Shown here: positions 1-8,907 of the stretch, in pieces
How the letters are laid out: each line of letters starts with the position of its first letter
Numbering within the stretch: position 1 is the first letter of the stretch
Source: Rubellimicrobium arenae
Lineage (GTDB): Bacteria; Pseudomonadota; Alphaproteobacteria; Rhodobacterales; Rhodobacteraceae
DNA length: 64,000 nt
Assembly (NCBI RefSeq): GCF_017916295.1
Contig: NZ_JAFMSS010000013.1
Coordinates: forward strand, 60,915 to 124,914
Reading direction: 5' to 3'
Position numbers and translations under genes: made by a program
The notes under the pieces: generated by a model
Told to the model about the DNA's origin: nothing
Database searches by the model: none
Seen by the model: the letters and a program-made list of their open reading frames with translations, nothing else

Positions 1-333
1 ACGCCGGTCGTGGCCTGGGACGTCAGCACCTCATCGGGGCGGACGCGCCTCGCCGCCGAGCCGGTCCTTGGTCTTTCGTCGCTCATCATGGTGCGGGACG
101 CGGTCCGGGTGGGGGCCGGGGCCGCTTGCCTGCCGGTGTCCCTCGTGGCCCAGGATCTCGCCGCCGGGCGGCTGGTCGTTTGGGGCAATGTCGAAGGCCC
201 GGACATCACCCTCTGGACGCTCTTCCCGTCACGACGTCTGCTCAGCGCGAGGGTCGCGGCGTTCCTCGACCATCTCAAGCAGGCGTTCCCGCAAGGGACT
301 CCCGACGAACTGGCCGCTTATGTCGGGGCTTGA
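1..333 (+). CDS. LysR-family transcriptional regulator, C-terminal part (cut by window edge)
   Basis: The reading frame is open from base 1 and ends in TGA at 331-333, so the start and the DNA-binding domain lie outside the window. The visible 110 residues match the last third of a LysR effector-binding domain. They include a stretch resembling the usual 'GxGxxxLP' turn (GAGAACLPVSL), followed by 'LAAGRLVVW' and a final helix (SARVAAFLDHLKQAF). In the family this domain binds a small inducer and the protein activates or represses a nearby, often divergent, gene. The target is not visible here. The gene converges with the aldo/keto reductase that ends at 482. Family assignment is firm; function is unknown. 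Confidence 0.8.
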   Translation, partial: TPVVAWDVSTSSGRTRLAAEPVLGLSSLIMVRDAVRVGAGAACLPVSLVAQDLAAGRLVVWGNVEGPDITLWTLFPSRRLLSARVAAFLDHLKQAFPQGTPDELAAYVGA

Positions 334-452
334 GGGGGCGTGTCGTGCCCCCCATCCACATTCCAATGCAGCAGCTGTCGCTGATGGCTGGGGCAGCCGC
401 GCCGGCCCTATCGGTCCCTCAGTCCTAATAGGCAGTTCCAGGCATTGGAGCG

Positions 453-476
453 CAGGCGGCAGGGACCTGCTGCCTG
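453..476. terminator. Hairpin between convergent genes, possible bidirectional terminator
   Basis: Left arm CAGGCGGCAG (453-462) pairs with right arm CTGCTGCCTG (467-476) over 10 bp with one G-U, closing a GGAC loop. It lies 5 bases beyond the stop of the reductase gene (482) and 120 bases past the truncated LysR gene, where a shared terminator is expected. No T-run follows on either strand, so intrinsic termination is uncertain. Confidence 0.4.
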
Positions 477-481
477 GCCAC

Positions 482-1582
482 TCAGCTGGCTGCCCAGGGG
501 TCGACGGATTGCCCTCCGAAGATCACCTCCCGAGGCAACTGGAAGATGAAATAAGGATTGAGCGAGGGCGGCGCGCTGACTGCGTCCAGTCGGCCCAACT
601 GGTCGGCGTTGAGCTCAAGCTGCAGGGCAGCCATGTTGTTCATCAGCTGGTCCCGCCGGCTCGCGCCGAGGAGAAGCGAGGTCATGGCGGGGCGGTTGAG
701 CACCCAAGCCAGCGCCACTTGCGCCGGCGGGACGCCAATCTCGTCCGCGATCTCGCGGACCGCGTCGACGATGCCGAAGTTCCTCTCGGTGAACAGCATG
801 CCGCCATAGGGGTTGTCGCCGCTCAGACGGTCGCGGGGCTGACCGTCGTCGGTCGTGGCGCGGTCGGGGAGGGCGCTTGCCCGACCGGCCTCGGCCAGCA
901 TCTCGCGCCCATATTTACCGGTCAGGAGGCCACCGGCGAGCGGACTCCAGGGCATGAGCCCGAGGCCGAACTCCTGGGCCATGGGAAGGAGATCCAGCTC
1001 CACACCGCGCTCGACCAGGGACCAGGCGTTCTGGAGTCCGATCGGCCCCGGCAGCCCATGCGCAGCGGCGAGCGTCGCCACCTTGGCCACGTACCAGGAC
1101 GGCGTGTTCGAGAACCCGTAGTACAGGATCTCGCCCCGCGCCACGGCACCCGCGAGCGTCCGCAGCACCTCCTCGGCCGGGGTGGTGCGGTCCCAGACAT
1201 GAACCCAGTAAAGGTCGATCCGGTCGGTGCCGAGCCGCCGCAGCGAGCCCTCGATGCCCCGCCGGATATTGAACGCGCCATTGCCACCATGCATCGGGTG
1301 CCCTTGCGACCGCGGGAAGCCGGACTTGGTCGAGACCACGAGCCGGTCGCGCATTCCGCTATCCGCGAGGAAGCGGCCCAGCATCGCCTCGCTCTCGCCG
1401 CCACTGTAGACGTCGGCCGTGTCGAGGAGGTTGCCCCCGGCTTCCACATACGTGTCGAAGATCGCGCGCGCCTCCGGCTCGTCGCTGCCCCAACGGCCTG
1501 CGCCGAAGGTCATCGTGCCCAGGGCCAGGGGGCTGACGATCAGGCCCGAGCGGCCGAACGTGCGATAGTCCGTCATCTTCAT
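482..1582 (-). CDS. Aldo/keto reductase
   Basis: Predicted cytoplasmic NADPH-dependent reductase of the aldo/keto reductase superfamily, 366 residues, which reduces aldehydes or ketones to alcohols. The full (beta/alpha)8-barrel pattern is present. The catalytic tetrad reads as Asp54 (in LLDTADVYS), Tyr59, Lys86 (STKSGF) and His128 (LYWVHVW). The cofactor-binding C-terminal part (GASRRDQLMNN near 310) is also present. The N-terminal TFGRSGLIVSPLALGTMTFG resembles YajO/YghZ-like and Tas-like members. The start at 1582 gives a standard N-terminus. It is divergent from the LysR gene at 1696 with a 113-bp shared promoter region, so that regulator probably controls it. The substrate cannot be read from the sequence. 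Confidence 0.9.
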   Translation of the reverse strand: MKMTDYRTFGRSGLIVSPLALGTMTFGAGRWGSDEPEARAIFDTYVEAGGNLLDTADVYSGGESEAMLGRFLADSGMRDRLVVSTKSGFPRSQGHPMHGGNGAFNIRRGIEGSLRRLGTDRIDLYWVHVWDRTTPAEEVLRTLAGAVARGEILYYGFSNTPSWYVAKVATLAAAHGLPGPIGLQNAWSLVERGVELDLLPMAQEFGLGLMPWSPLAGGLLTGKYGREMLAEAGRASALPDRATTDDGQPRDRLSGDNPYGGMLFTERNFGIVDAVREIADEIGVPPAQVALAWVLNRPAMTSLLLGASRRDQLMNNMAALQLELNADQLGRLDAVSAPPSLNPYFIFQLPREVIFGGQSVDPWAAS

Positions 1583-1682
1583 TGAACGTCTCCGTCATCA
1601 TCGCCACTCCGGTGGCTTGGGACGGAAGGGTAGGGGCGGTCAGGGGCGGCGATTAGCCGTTCCCAGCAGCATGAGCTTGTGA

Positions 1683-1700
1683 GACATTCTCAAGAATGTC
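1683..1700. promoter_or_regulatory. Perfect inverted repeat overlapping the LysR start codon
   Basis: GACATTCT (1683-1690), a 2-base spacer CA, then AGAATGTC (1693-1700) form an 8-bp perfect dyad. The ATG of the LysR gene (1696-1698) lies inside the right arm. The dyad sits at the edge of the intergenic region shared with the divergent aldo/keto reductase. LysR proteins normally bind dyads in such regions and repress themselves, so this is a good candidate autoregulatory operator. The usual purine-rich ribosome site is missing just upstream of this start. Confidence 0.5.
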
Positions 1701-2583
1701 CCGGCAGCCCTTCAACGATCTGGCGGCCTTCGCCGCGGTGGCGCGCGCGCGCAGCTTCACGGTCGCGGCGGCTCAACTTGGCCTGTCGCCCTCGGCCCTC
1801 AGCCACGCCATGCGGGCCCTGGAGGAGCGGCTCGGCGTGAGGCTTCTGGCCCGGACGACCCGATCGGTCGCTCCGACCGAAGCTGGAGCCGCCTTGCTGG
1901 AACGGCTTGGCCCGGCGCTCGATCAGATCGAGGACGGGCTGCTGGCCCTCACGGACTGGCGCGACGACCCCGCCGGTGTCGTCCGCCTGACGACATTCCA
2001 CTGGATCGCTTCCACGCTCTTGGCCGAGCGGCTGCCTCTCTTCCTGGCCCGGCATCCGGAAATCCGGATCGAAGTCAACGTGGACGACGGGCTCACGGAC
2101 ATCGTCGCCTCGGGCTTCGACGCCGGCATCCGGCTGGGCGAGACCATCGAGAAGGACATGATCGCCGTCCGGATCGGCCCGCCGCTGCGCGCCCTTGTCG
2201 TCGCCACGCCCGAATACTGGAAGCTGCACGGCAAGCCAGGTCATCCCCGTGACCTGCAACGATACCGCTGCATCGGCTATCGGCACCTGTCGAGCGGGGC
2301 GCTCATGCCCTGGGATTTCGAGAAGGACGGACGGGCGCTTCGGCAGCAGGTGACGGGGCCGCTCGTGTGCAACTCGTCCGACCTCGCGCTGGCCAACGTG
2401 CGGGCCGGGCAAGGCGTCGGATGGCACATGGAGCAGGACGTGGCGGCCGACATCGCCGCGGGCCAACTCGAGCAGGTGCTCGACGACTGGAGCCAGCCCT
2501 TTCCAGGGGCATTCCTCTACCATCCGAGCCGGCGACAGGTTCCGCCGCCGCTGCGCGCGCTAATCGACTTCCTCAGGGCCTGA
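1696..2583 (+). CDS. LysR-family transcriptional regulator
   Basis: 295 residues, the usual LysR length. The N-terminal winged helix-turn-helix (about residues 5-64: FNDLAAFAAVARARSFTVAA then LGLSPSALSHAMRALEERLG) is complete. It is followed by the linker helix and an effector-binding domain (about 90-295). It belongs to the broad group of LysR regulators with the 'FxAVaraRSFtrAAa' N-terminus that often sit divergent from oxidoreductase genes, as here with the aldo/keto reductase at 482-1582. The ATG at 1696 gives the standard N-terminus, although no good ribosome-binding site precedes it and the codon lies in an inverted repeat. The inducer is unknown. Confidence 0.9.
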   Translation: MSRQPFNDLAAFAAVARARSFTVAAAQLGLSPSALSHAMRALEERLGVRLLARTTRSVAPTEAGAALLERLGPALDQIEDGLLALTDWRDDPAGVVRLTTFHWIASTLLAERLPLFLARHPEIRIEVNVDDGLTDIVASGFDAGIRLGETIEKDMIAVRIGPPLRALVVATPEYWKLHGKPGHPRDLQRYRCIGYRHLSSGALMPWDFEKDGRALRQQVTGPLVCNSSDLALANVRAGQGVGWHMEQDVAADIAAGQLEQVLDDWSQPFPGAFLYHPSRRQVPPPLRALIDFLRA

Positions 2584-2791
2584 GGAGGCGGCGTCGCGGC
2601 GCGGGCCCGAGAGAAGCAAACGTGCAAGAGCGTCTCCCGGTCGCCGCATGGCGTCGGCGCGCCCTGTTCCAGCCAGACCGGCCCGAGACGGTCGCGGGCA
2701 CGGCCGGGCCAGCGGGCTTGGCCGCCCGGGCGCGGACATATGGACCTGCGGGACCGGAGCCGGAGCCGCAGGCCCCCGGCCCGCACTTGGG

Positions 2792-4012
2792 TCAGGCTCG
2801 GCCTGATCGCGATCGGGCCACGCGCCGCCAGCCGCCCAGGACCAGGAGCCCACCCGCCAGTAGCGGGAGTGACGCGGGCAGCGGGATGGGCGCGAGTTCG
2901 ATGACGCTTCCGTCCTCTGCCGAAAAGCCGTTGATGGCCACGTAGACCCTTCCGCGGTCGCCCACGGCCAAGCCCGTCGGGTTGGAAAGGTCGCCGAACA
3001 GCAGCTTCGACGTGCCATCCGCAGCGATGGAGTAAAGCGCCCCGGTGGTGCCCGGGTTGAGGAGGCTGTCGCTGTCCAGCTCCAGCGCGTAAAGCGTCCC
3101 GTCCGACCCGTAGGCCACGTCGATCAGGTTGGTGAAGCCGCCGGCGATGATCGACAGGGTCCCGCCCTTGAGCGAGTAGATCTGCGCCGCATCCTCGGGG
3201 AAGGGGAACCCGGTGAGCTGGCCGAAGACAAGCTCGCCCGTAGGACTGATCGCCGCGCCGGTGGGCACAGCCTGATAGACGGGTGGACCAAAGGGCAGGG
3301 GGTTCACGGCCGCAGGCAGGACCGCCTCCATCCCGATCGTGCCTGTTCCGTCCACGGAGAGCACATCGTTGCCGCCCGCATCCGTCACCAGAAATCCGTC
3401 GCCATTCGCCACGAGGCTGAAGGGGTTGCTGTCGGGCCCCACCCCGTCGGGATCATTCTCCCCCTCGAAGCCCGCGATGTCCGCCACGTGAGTCGGCGCA
3501 CCGTCCCGAAGCGAAACCAGTGTCCCCAGAAGGTCGGCCCCCTCCAGCCCGGCGAGCGCCCCCTGCCGCACGGCAGGGTCCGCGCCCAGCCCGATCACCG
3601 CATGGAGCGTCCCGTCCGCGCCAAGAGCCACGTCCTGCGCTCCTACCGCGCCCGCCCCTCCCGGCCCGGACAGCGAAGGAAGATCGGTGATGATGCGCTC
3701 CTGCGTGCCGTCCTTGTAGCGGCTGACGCCACCGGACAGGCCGTAACCCAGGACAGCGCCGTCCGGACCTTCGATGGTCGCGAGATCGCCACCGCTTCCC
3801 GCCTCAGCGACGTAAAGCGCGCCGTCGGCACCGATGGTGAGGCCCCGGGGCGTCGCGAGGTTGCTCATGACCGTTCCCGCAAAGGTCAGCGTCGCCGCCT
3901 GGGCCACGACGGGGGCCATGAGGCCTGCCGTCAGAGCAAGAGCGGAAAGGCCCAGTCGTCGCCGGTTCCCCAGGACTCGGCTCAATGGCAGCATCGATGT
4001 CGTGTGCATCAT
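2792..4012 (-). CDS. ScyD/ScyE-like secreted beta-propeller protein with VPLPA-CTERM-type anchor
   Basis: 406 residues. The ATG at 4012 is preceded by GGGAGG at good spacing and starts a clear signal peptide (about 1-36, ending VVAQA|A); the frame extends further upstream but has no such site. The mature part carries repeated NHL/SMP-30-like propeller motifs (RGLTIGADGALYVAEAG, QDVALGADGTLHAV, IDVAYGSDGTLYALELD, TGLAVGDRGRVYVAI), as in the ScyD/ScyE family named from scytonemin clusters. The C-terminus has a PLPASLPLL sorting motif, a hydrophobic helix and an Arg-rich tail. This is the signal recognised by the exosortase system that handles VPLPA-CTERM proteins. The protein is therefore predicted to be exported and processed at the cell surface. 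Its ligand or enzymatic activity is unknown. Confidence 0.8.
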   Translation of the reverse strand: MMHTTSMLPLSRVLGNRRRLGLSALALTAGLMAPVVAQAATLTFAGTVMSNLATPRGLTIGADGALYVAEAGSGGDLATIEGPDGAVLGYGLSGGVSRYKDGTQERIITDLPSLSGPGGAGAVGAQDVALGADGTLHAVIGLGADPAVRQGALAGLEGADLLGTLVSLRDGAPTHVADIAGFEGENDPDGVGPDSNPFSLVANGDGFLVTDAGGNDVLSVDGTGTIGMEAVLPAAVNPLPFGPPVYQAVPTGAAISPTGELVFGQLTGFPFPEDAAQIYSLKGGTLSIIAGGFTNLIDVAYGSDGTLYALELDSDSLLNPGTTGALYSIAADGTSKLLFGDLSNPTGLAVGDRGRVYVAINGFSAEDGSVIELAPIPLPASLPLLAGGLLVLGGWRRVARSRSGRA

Positions 4013-4365
4013 CGTCCTCCCGTTTTCTTGACCTTGCGTCATTCTAGATACGGAAACAACGAATGAGAAAGGGGAGGACTGTATCTGTCGTTGGCTCTGA
4101 ACGGCCGGATGAGCGGAATTCCGTTCCGGCACGAAGCGATCTCCGCCTTGAAACCAGGTCGTGGTCATCCTTGGACCCGCCCTTCGCCTGTATCGACGGC
4201 CACTCGCGCCCACTCGGAGACGAACGTCCCGACGGGCCTGGTCTCGGATGTCGCACCGCGAAAGTGCCGCCGTCATCGAGGCTGGCGCCGATCGACAGGG
4301 CTGCCCAGTTCCCGGACGCTGCCGGCACGAGAACGGCGTGATCCGGGAATGCCCGTCACTTGGGA

Positions 4366-5913
4366 TCACACGCTCGAGCAATCATCCAGCAGCTGCCACG
4401 AGATGTAGGTCGGCGACTGCCGGACCATTCCGGGCGGCAGGGCGTCCTCGAGCTGCTTCATGGTGAGGCGCGGGTTGGCGGCGACCAGCTTGCGGGTCGC
4501 GATTGCTTCGTTGACGCGGTCACCCAGCCGACGATGGATGCTCGCGAGGATGCGATAGGCCCACGAGACCTGAGGGGTGCTGGCGATGACCTCGTCGATG
4601 ATGGCGATGGCCAGGTCGTAGTGTCCCAGCCCGACATGGGAGATCGCAGCCCCGATGAGCATGTTGTAAAGGAGCGGGTCGAGCGGCGAGAGGCGGCGGG
4701 CCTGATCGAACTCGGACAGCCCCTCGGCCGGTCGGCCGCTATAGTTGAGAGCCCAACCCAGGCGCATCCGGCCCCAGGCGTTGTTCGGATCGACCTCGAT
4801 CGCGCGCTGGGCAAAGGCCAGGGCCGGCCGAGGGTCCGGCAAAGTCAGGGAGAATGCCGCGCTGATCGCCACAAGCGTCGGCGGATCATCCTGGGCGCGC
4901 GCAGCGGCGCAGTTGGCCAGCACCTTGGCTTCCGCTCGGTCGGCCCCGGCATCCTCGGACCAGAGATAGGCGGGCCGCTGGGCAAGGGCCCAGGCCTTGT
5001 AGGCGAGCGCCCGGACATCCTGCCCGTCGATCTCGAGAGCCCGCGAGAGCAGCTGGATCGCTTGGTCGTTCTCGGCTCGCTCGTGCCGCCAGAAATGCGG
5101 CAGGGCTCGAAGAACCCAGGCGCGGGCCTCGCCCGAGCCTTCGGTCATCTCGTTGGCCCGGGCGATCTCGGCCCCGCGCAACTTGACCGGCAACTGCCCG
5201 GCGACCTGCATCGCGATGCGGTCCTGCACCTCGAACAGATCGTCCAGCCGTTCGTCATAGCGGGCCGACCAGAGCGTGCGGCTCTGCGCGTCCAAAAGGG
5301 TGACAGCGATCCGCAAGCGCTCACCGGCCCGCTGGATCGACCCCTCGACCAGATAGTCCGCCCCCAGCACGCGAGCCACGGTCCGGATGTCCGGATCGTC
5401 GCGAAGCGCGACGGCGGACTGGCGGGCGATGACGTGGAACTCGCCGACCCGGCTCAGTGCCGAGGTCAGCTCGTCCATGATGCCGTCGGCCAGGGTGTCG
5501 AATGGGTCCGCGACCTGGTAGCGGAACGGCAGGACGGTCAGAGTGGGCAGCTTCGACGTCGACAGGGTCGGTCCGGGTTCCTGCGGAACGCCGGAGCCCG
5601 GTCCCTCCGTGGCGACGGGCACCGCGAGGCGGAAGCCCCGGCGGGCGACGGTTTCGATGATCCGCTGGGCCTTGCCGTCGTCGCCGGCCGCCCGCCGGGC
5701 GGCGTTCATGCGCGCGCTGATGGTGGCGTCCGAGACATGGAGCCCCTTCCAGACGCTGCTCAGACGCAGGTCGTGGGTAACCAGCTCGCCATTCGATTGC
5801 GCCAAGCAGACCAGCAGGTCGAAGACCTGCGGTTCGAGATGCAGGGCTTCGCCGTCGCGTTCGAAGATGTGCCGGTCGGTGTCCAGCCGGCAACTCGCGA
5901 ACCGGTACCTCAT
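4366..5913 (-). CDS. Winged-helix regulator with TolB-like and TPR domains (CadC/adenylate-cyclase-associated type)
   Basis: 515 residues from the ATG at 5913, which has a GAGG element about 8 bases upstream. An ATG at 5949 in the same frame lacks one. Residues 1-95 form an OmpR/PhoB-type winged helix (LEPQVFDLLVCLAQ, then LRLSSVWKGLHVSDATISARMNAARRA, then ETVARRGFRL). Residues about 125-225 form the TolB-like amino-terminal domain (TLTVLPF, GIMDELTSALSRVGEFHVIARQS, GADYLVEGSIQRAGERLRI). The rest is alpha-helical with TPR repeats (AFAQRAIEVDPNNAWGRMRLGWALNYSG, then FDQARRLSPLDPLLYNMLIG). There is no transmembrane helix between the domains, so it is probably soluble rather than a membrane CadC. 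It sits between the two VPLPA-CTERM genes; whether it controls them is only a guess. Confidence 0.85.
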   Translation of the reverse strand: MRYRFASCRLDTDRHIFERDGEALHLEPQVFDLLVCLAQSNGELVTHDLRLSSVWKGLHVSDATISARMNAARRAAGDDGKAQRIIETVARRGFRLAVPVATEGPGSGVPQEPGPTLSTSKLPTLTVLPFRYQVADPFDTLADGIMDELTSALSRVGEFHVIARQSAVALRDDPDIRTVARVLGADYLVEGSIQRAGERLRIAVTLLDAQSRTLWSARYDERLDDLFEVQDRIAMQVAGQLPVKLRGAEIARANEMTEGSGEARAWVLRALPHFWRHERAENDQAIQLLSRALEIDGQDVRALAYKAWALAQRPAYLWSEDAGADRAEAKVLANCAAARAQDDPPTLVAISAAFSLTLPDPRPALAFAQRAIEVDPNNAWGRMRLGWALNYSGRPAEGLSEFDQARRLSPLDPLLYNMLIGAAISHVGLGHYDLAIAIIDEVIASTPQVSWAYRILASIHRRLGDRVNEAIATRKLVAANPRLTMKQLEDALPPGMVRQSPTYISWQLLDDCSSV

Positions 5914-7185
5914 CAACCTGCCTCTGCCGAACGCCAGCGTGCCCATCATGGGATGGTCGGGAGCCTAGACGAACAAATGGCAAGATCTCGGAAAGACAAT
6001 CACAAGGGGGCCTTCATGCGCCAAAATTCGCCGCATGGCAGAATGGGCGAATGTTCCCGTCCTTCGGGGTCCACACTTCATCGGGAAAGGCGCCGCCATG
6101 GTTCCTGCCGTCAGGGCCGCCGGCCAGCTATGGTCCGGCTTGGCCAGGTTGTTGATCGTCTGGCCCCCCTTCACGGAGCGCGATCACCCGCACGTCCGTC
6201 ACCCGGAGTTCGACCGGCCGCAAGGCAATCCGGCGTTGCGGGGGGCTATCGGAAGGATGGACCTGATCGCAACCCGGGGACAAGCTGCGGAATCGACGTC
6301 CGAAGCCAGCGCCTCGCCCGGACCCGACGCGCGTCGGCTGGTTGGCTGGGACGGGCACGCGATGGGACGGCAGCACGCGCCTCGGGACAGGGAGCCGCTC
6401 CCCATCGCCTGGGCTCAACGGCAGCGAACCTGAGAACGTTCGGCGCGGCCCGCGATACCAGCGTCCGGCAGGCTTTCATGGCGCGCGTCCTGAAATTCCT
6501 GACGTTCGAGGGCACGAACTCCGCTCAAGTCGAGCCCTCGCGGGAGTGCGGCGCCAACCTTGGCGAACCGGTGGCCGATTGCATGGCGTGCCAAATCAAC
6601 TTCGGTGGAAGGGTCTATGCTCCACAGCCATCTGAATGCAGGCGGCGATGTCGTTTCCGGACCTCGCGGCGTATCGGCGCCCGCCAGTTTTGTGCCCGGT
6701 CCAAGGATGACGCTTCGGACCATCTGAACGCGCAACCGGAGGCCATGATCTGGCACTGTCGCTGTCCTCACGGCACGGCGGAAGTGCCGCGCGTGGAATC
6801 TCCGTTCCATGCGCACATCGCCAACGAGGACACTGCGGTGAAGCTGACCTGACCACGGCAGAACGGGCTACGGCCGGATGCACCGCCTGGAACGCTCGGG
6901 CCTGGTCGCAATGCGCCGACTTCGAGGCTGTCCGAGCACGCCTGGAAAGGACCTCGGCCCTGACCGGGTTGCTGCATCCGGCCAAGGCGGGCTCTTCCAT
7001 GGTCGAACAGGTTTATGATGGCAGCGGAACCAACGGCCATCGAGGGGCAGGGCTGACGACGATGCGCCCGCTCCCGTCCGTGTGACCGGAGCCGCGTCCC
7101 CGCCCGGATCGGGCCTCGAAAGGGCCACAATGAGATGTGATCCTAGAGGTTGCGGCGGAGTTTCTTGGCCGCCAGAGGGACATCG
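5914..7185. other. 1.27-kb region without a recognisable gene
   Basis: Several open frames of 100-135 codons exist on both strands here. Their composition is Arg/Pro/Ser/Ala-rich and typical of non-coding high-GC DNA. None has a ribosome site or resembles a family I know. The last part carries the ribosome-binding site (AGAGGGA, 7174-7180) and presumably the promoter of the exported protein that starts at 7186. Confidence 0.5.
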
Positions 7186-8139
7186 ATGTTGAACCGTATC
7201 ACGGCCAGGCCGCTTGCCATGCTGGCCATCGCCACTTTTGCGTATCCCGTCACGGAAGCCTCCGCGACCGTCATTCAGCCGACCGCCGTCACCGTGAGCC
7301 GTCCGGCCGGCTCGGCCGCGCCGACCAACAACGGAACCGCCTACAGCGATGACGTGCTGCTCGAGTCCGTCACCTTCGGCTCCGGCACGATCTCGGGTAG
7401 CGCATCCTTCAGCGCGGTCCGGCGTTTTGAGGTCCTGACAGGCCGCACCAACATCAATGCTGAATTCGGCGACAACGACACGGCTGCGGATGGCGACCCC
7501 AACCCGTTCGTCAAGGCCGGCCTCGTCAGCGCGGGCCAGACGGTCAGCGCGACGCTTCAGGAATCGACCGATCCGGCCATCCAGGACACTGCCCTCCTCA
7601 ACGTCTTCAACAGCCGCAGCCTCAGCGAGATGTCGGACGGGGAGTCCGGCGCCTTCAGCTTCAAGCTCCTGTTCGAGAACGGGCTGCGCGATGACAATCC
7701 GTTCGCCTTCGACGACACGCCGGAGCTCCTCTTCGTCGAGCGCGGCGGCAACGATCCGAACATCCAGATCGAAGCGATCATCGGCGGTACCTTCGAGAAC
7801 CCCATCTACTCGAGCGCGTACATCTTCGGCAGCACCAGCTTCTGGAAAAGCCCCATCTCCGTCGACACGGTGGAGATCGGAGGCCCGCAAGTCCTGACCT
7901 TCGGCGGCATCGATCTCAACGATCTCAAGTTGGGCAGCGATGCGGTCGTGTACGGCCTGCGTGTGACGGCGCTGAATGGGGGAGCCGACCTGAACGGTAT
8001 GTTCCTGTCGGCGGCCGATCCGAGCCGTTTCCTCAGCCCGCTGGACCAACAGCCCGCCTCCGTGCCGCTTCCGGCGAGCATGCCGCTTCTGCTCTGCGCG
8101 ACTGGCGCGCTGGCGTTGCTGCGGCGACGGACGTCCTGA
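7186..8139 (+). CDS. Secreted VPLPA-CTERM surface protein of unknown function
   Basis: 317 residues from the ATG at 7186, chosen because AGAGGGA lies 6 bases upstream and the first 28 residues then form a signal peptide (ending EASA|T). The mature part is Asp/Asn/Ser-rich and predicted to be mainly beta. There are no catalytic motifs I recognise and no internal repeats. The C-terminus is a textbook VPLPA-CTERM signal: SVPLPASMPLLL, a hydrophobic stretch of about 15 residues, then RRRTS. Known proteins with this signal are processed and exported by a dedicated exosortase in Rhodobacteraceae, often in biofilm or exopolysaccharide settings. No exosortase or polysaccharide genes are in the window. 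A strong hairpin follows the stop codon, so the gene is probably transcribed alone. Confidence 0.8.
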   Translation: MLNRITARPLAMLAIATFAYPVTEASATVIQPTAVTVSRPAGSAAPTNNGTAYSDDVLLESVTFGSGTISGSASFSAVRRFEVLTGRTNINAEFGDNDTAADGDPNPFVKAGLVSAGQTVSATLQESTDPAIQDTALLNVFNSRSLSEMSDGESGAFSFKLLFENGLRDDNPFAFDDTPELLFVERGGNDPNIQIEAIIGGTFENPIYSSAYIFGSTSFWKSPISVDTVEIGGPQVLTFGGIDLNDLKLGSDAVVYGLRVTALNGGADLNGMFLSAADPSRFLSPLDQQPASVPLPASMPLLLCATGALALLRRRTS

Positions 8140-8150
8140 AGTACTGGCCG

Positions 8151-8180
8151 TCGGCCCGCGCCATTCGTGGTGCGGGCCGA
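8151..8180 (+). terminator. Strong hairpin downstream of the VPLPA-CTERM gene
   Basis: A 13-bp stem (8151-8163 with 8168-8180, one G-U pair) closes on a TTCG tetraloop, an especially stable loop. It begins 11 bases after the stop codon at 8139. Only a weak, broken T-rich stretch follows, so it may be a terminator or a 3-prime stabilising hairpin. Confidence 0.6.
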
Positions 8181-8832
8181 TGCCCGCCTGATACCGTTCT
8201 CTCGGCTGACTGACTAACACCGCCGGTGTGCGATGCTGTCGCTGGCTTCTTCCCTGACCTGTCATTGGGTCGGGGCCCGATGGTTGAGCAGTTACCTCAG
8301 GCACAACTGAACGACGCTCAGACCGGTATCCGGCCGACGTCCCAGAGGCATATCCTGCCGCCATCTGCAGGCCGTCTGACTTCCAGCATGACGGGCACGG
8401 GCTCTGCCTGTCAGGGCTGCCGGCCGTCATGGTTCAGGGTGTTGTGCAAACGTGGGGGATGCGAGGACGGGCGGAGCTATGAACTCCGGCATGGGCCGCG
8501 ATACGTCTCCGGGCGCGTCGAGGCTGCGCTCGAGACGTTTCGCCGGCCAGCAGTCCTAAGAAGCACATTGCGGCCCTGTTCAGGATCGATCTAGCGAGAA
8601 ACACCAGAGGACCTGCCGAGATAAGTCGGCGTCCTGCTGACCAGGCTTGATCGGTGATCGCAGCCGACCAAACGCAGGCGCGTTCAGCCTCTTCTGGTCA
8701 CCCATTGCCGTCCGGCCGGTCGTCAGATGATCGGCTCGACCCTCCCCCCGTCTATTTGCGGCGGCGTTCTGCCGGGACGGCGGAGGATTGCGACCTCCTG
8801 ACCGTCGCCTTCGTTCATGCCACGCTTTCAGC
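8181..8832. other. 650-bp gene-free stretch upstream of the LacI operon
   Basis: No family-like open frame, RNA gene or repeat was recognised. Frames of about 120 codons on either strand are low-complexity and lack ribosome sites. Only the downstream edge has a visible job, as the promoter region of the sugar operon. Confidence 0.4.
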
Positions 8833-8880
8833 TTGACAGCCCCACGAAGACGGTTAATCGTTTTACAAAAATCGATTAAC
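8833..8880 (+). promoter_or_regulatory. Promoter with two LacI-type operators
   Basis: A perfect -35 box TTGACA (8833-8838) is followed after 16 bases by TAATCG as a possible -10. Overlapping and following it are AATCGTTT (8856-8863) and AATCGATT (8870-8877). Both fit the AANCGNTT core bound by most LacI-family repressors, and their centres are 14 bp apart. The outer arms GTTAATCG (8853-8860) and CGATTAAC (8873-8880) also form an 8-bp perfect dyad. The LacI gene starts 28 bases further on, so repression and autoregulation of the whole operon are likely. Confidence 0.65.
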
Positions 8881-8907
8881 GGAAACAATCGGGGAGGAGC
8901 TTGTGCC

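Noticed and set aside
68..1585. 505-codon plus-strand frame over the aldo/keto reductase
   Set aside because: It is antisense to a gene with a complete catalytic tetrad, and its composition is non-protein-like.
4360..6852. Open frame of 830 codons on the plus strand
   Set aside because: It is antisense to the winged-helix/TolB/TPR gene. Its translation is Arg/Pro/Gly-rich without family features, as expected for an antisense frame in high-GC DNA.
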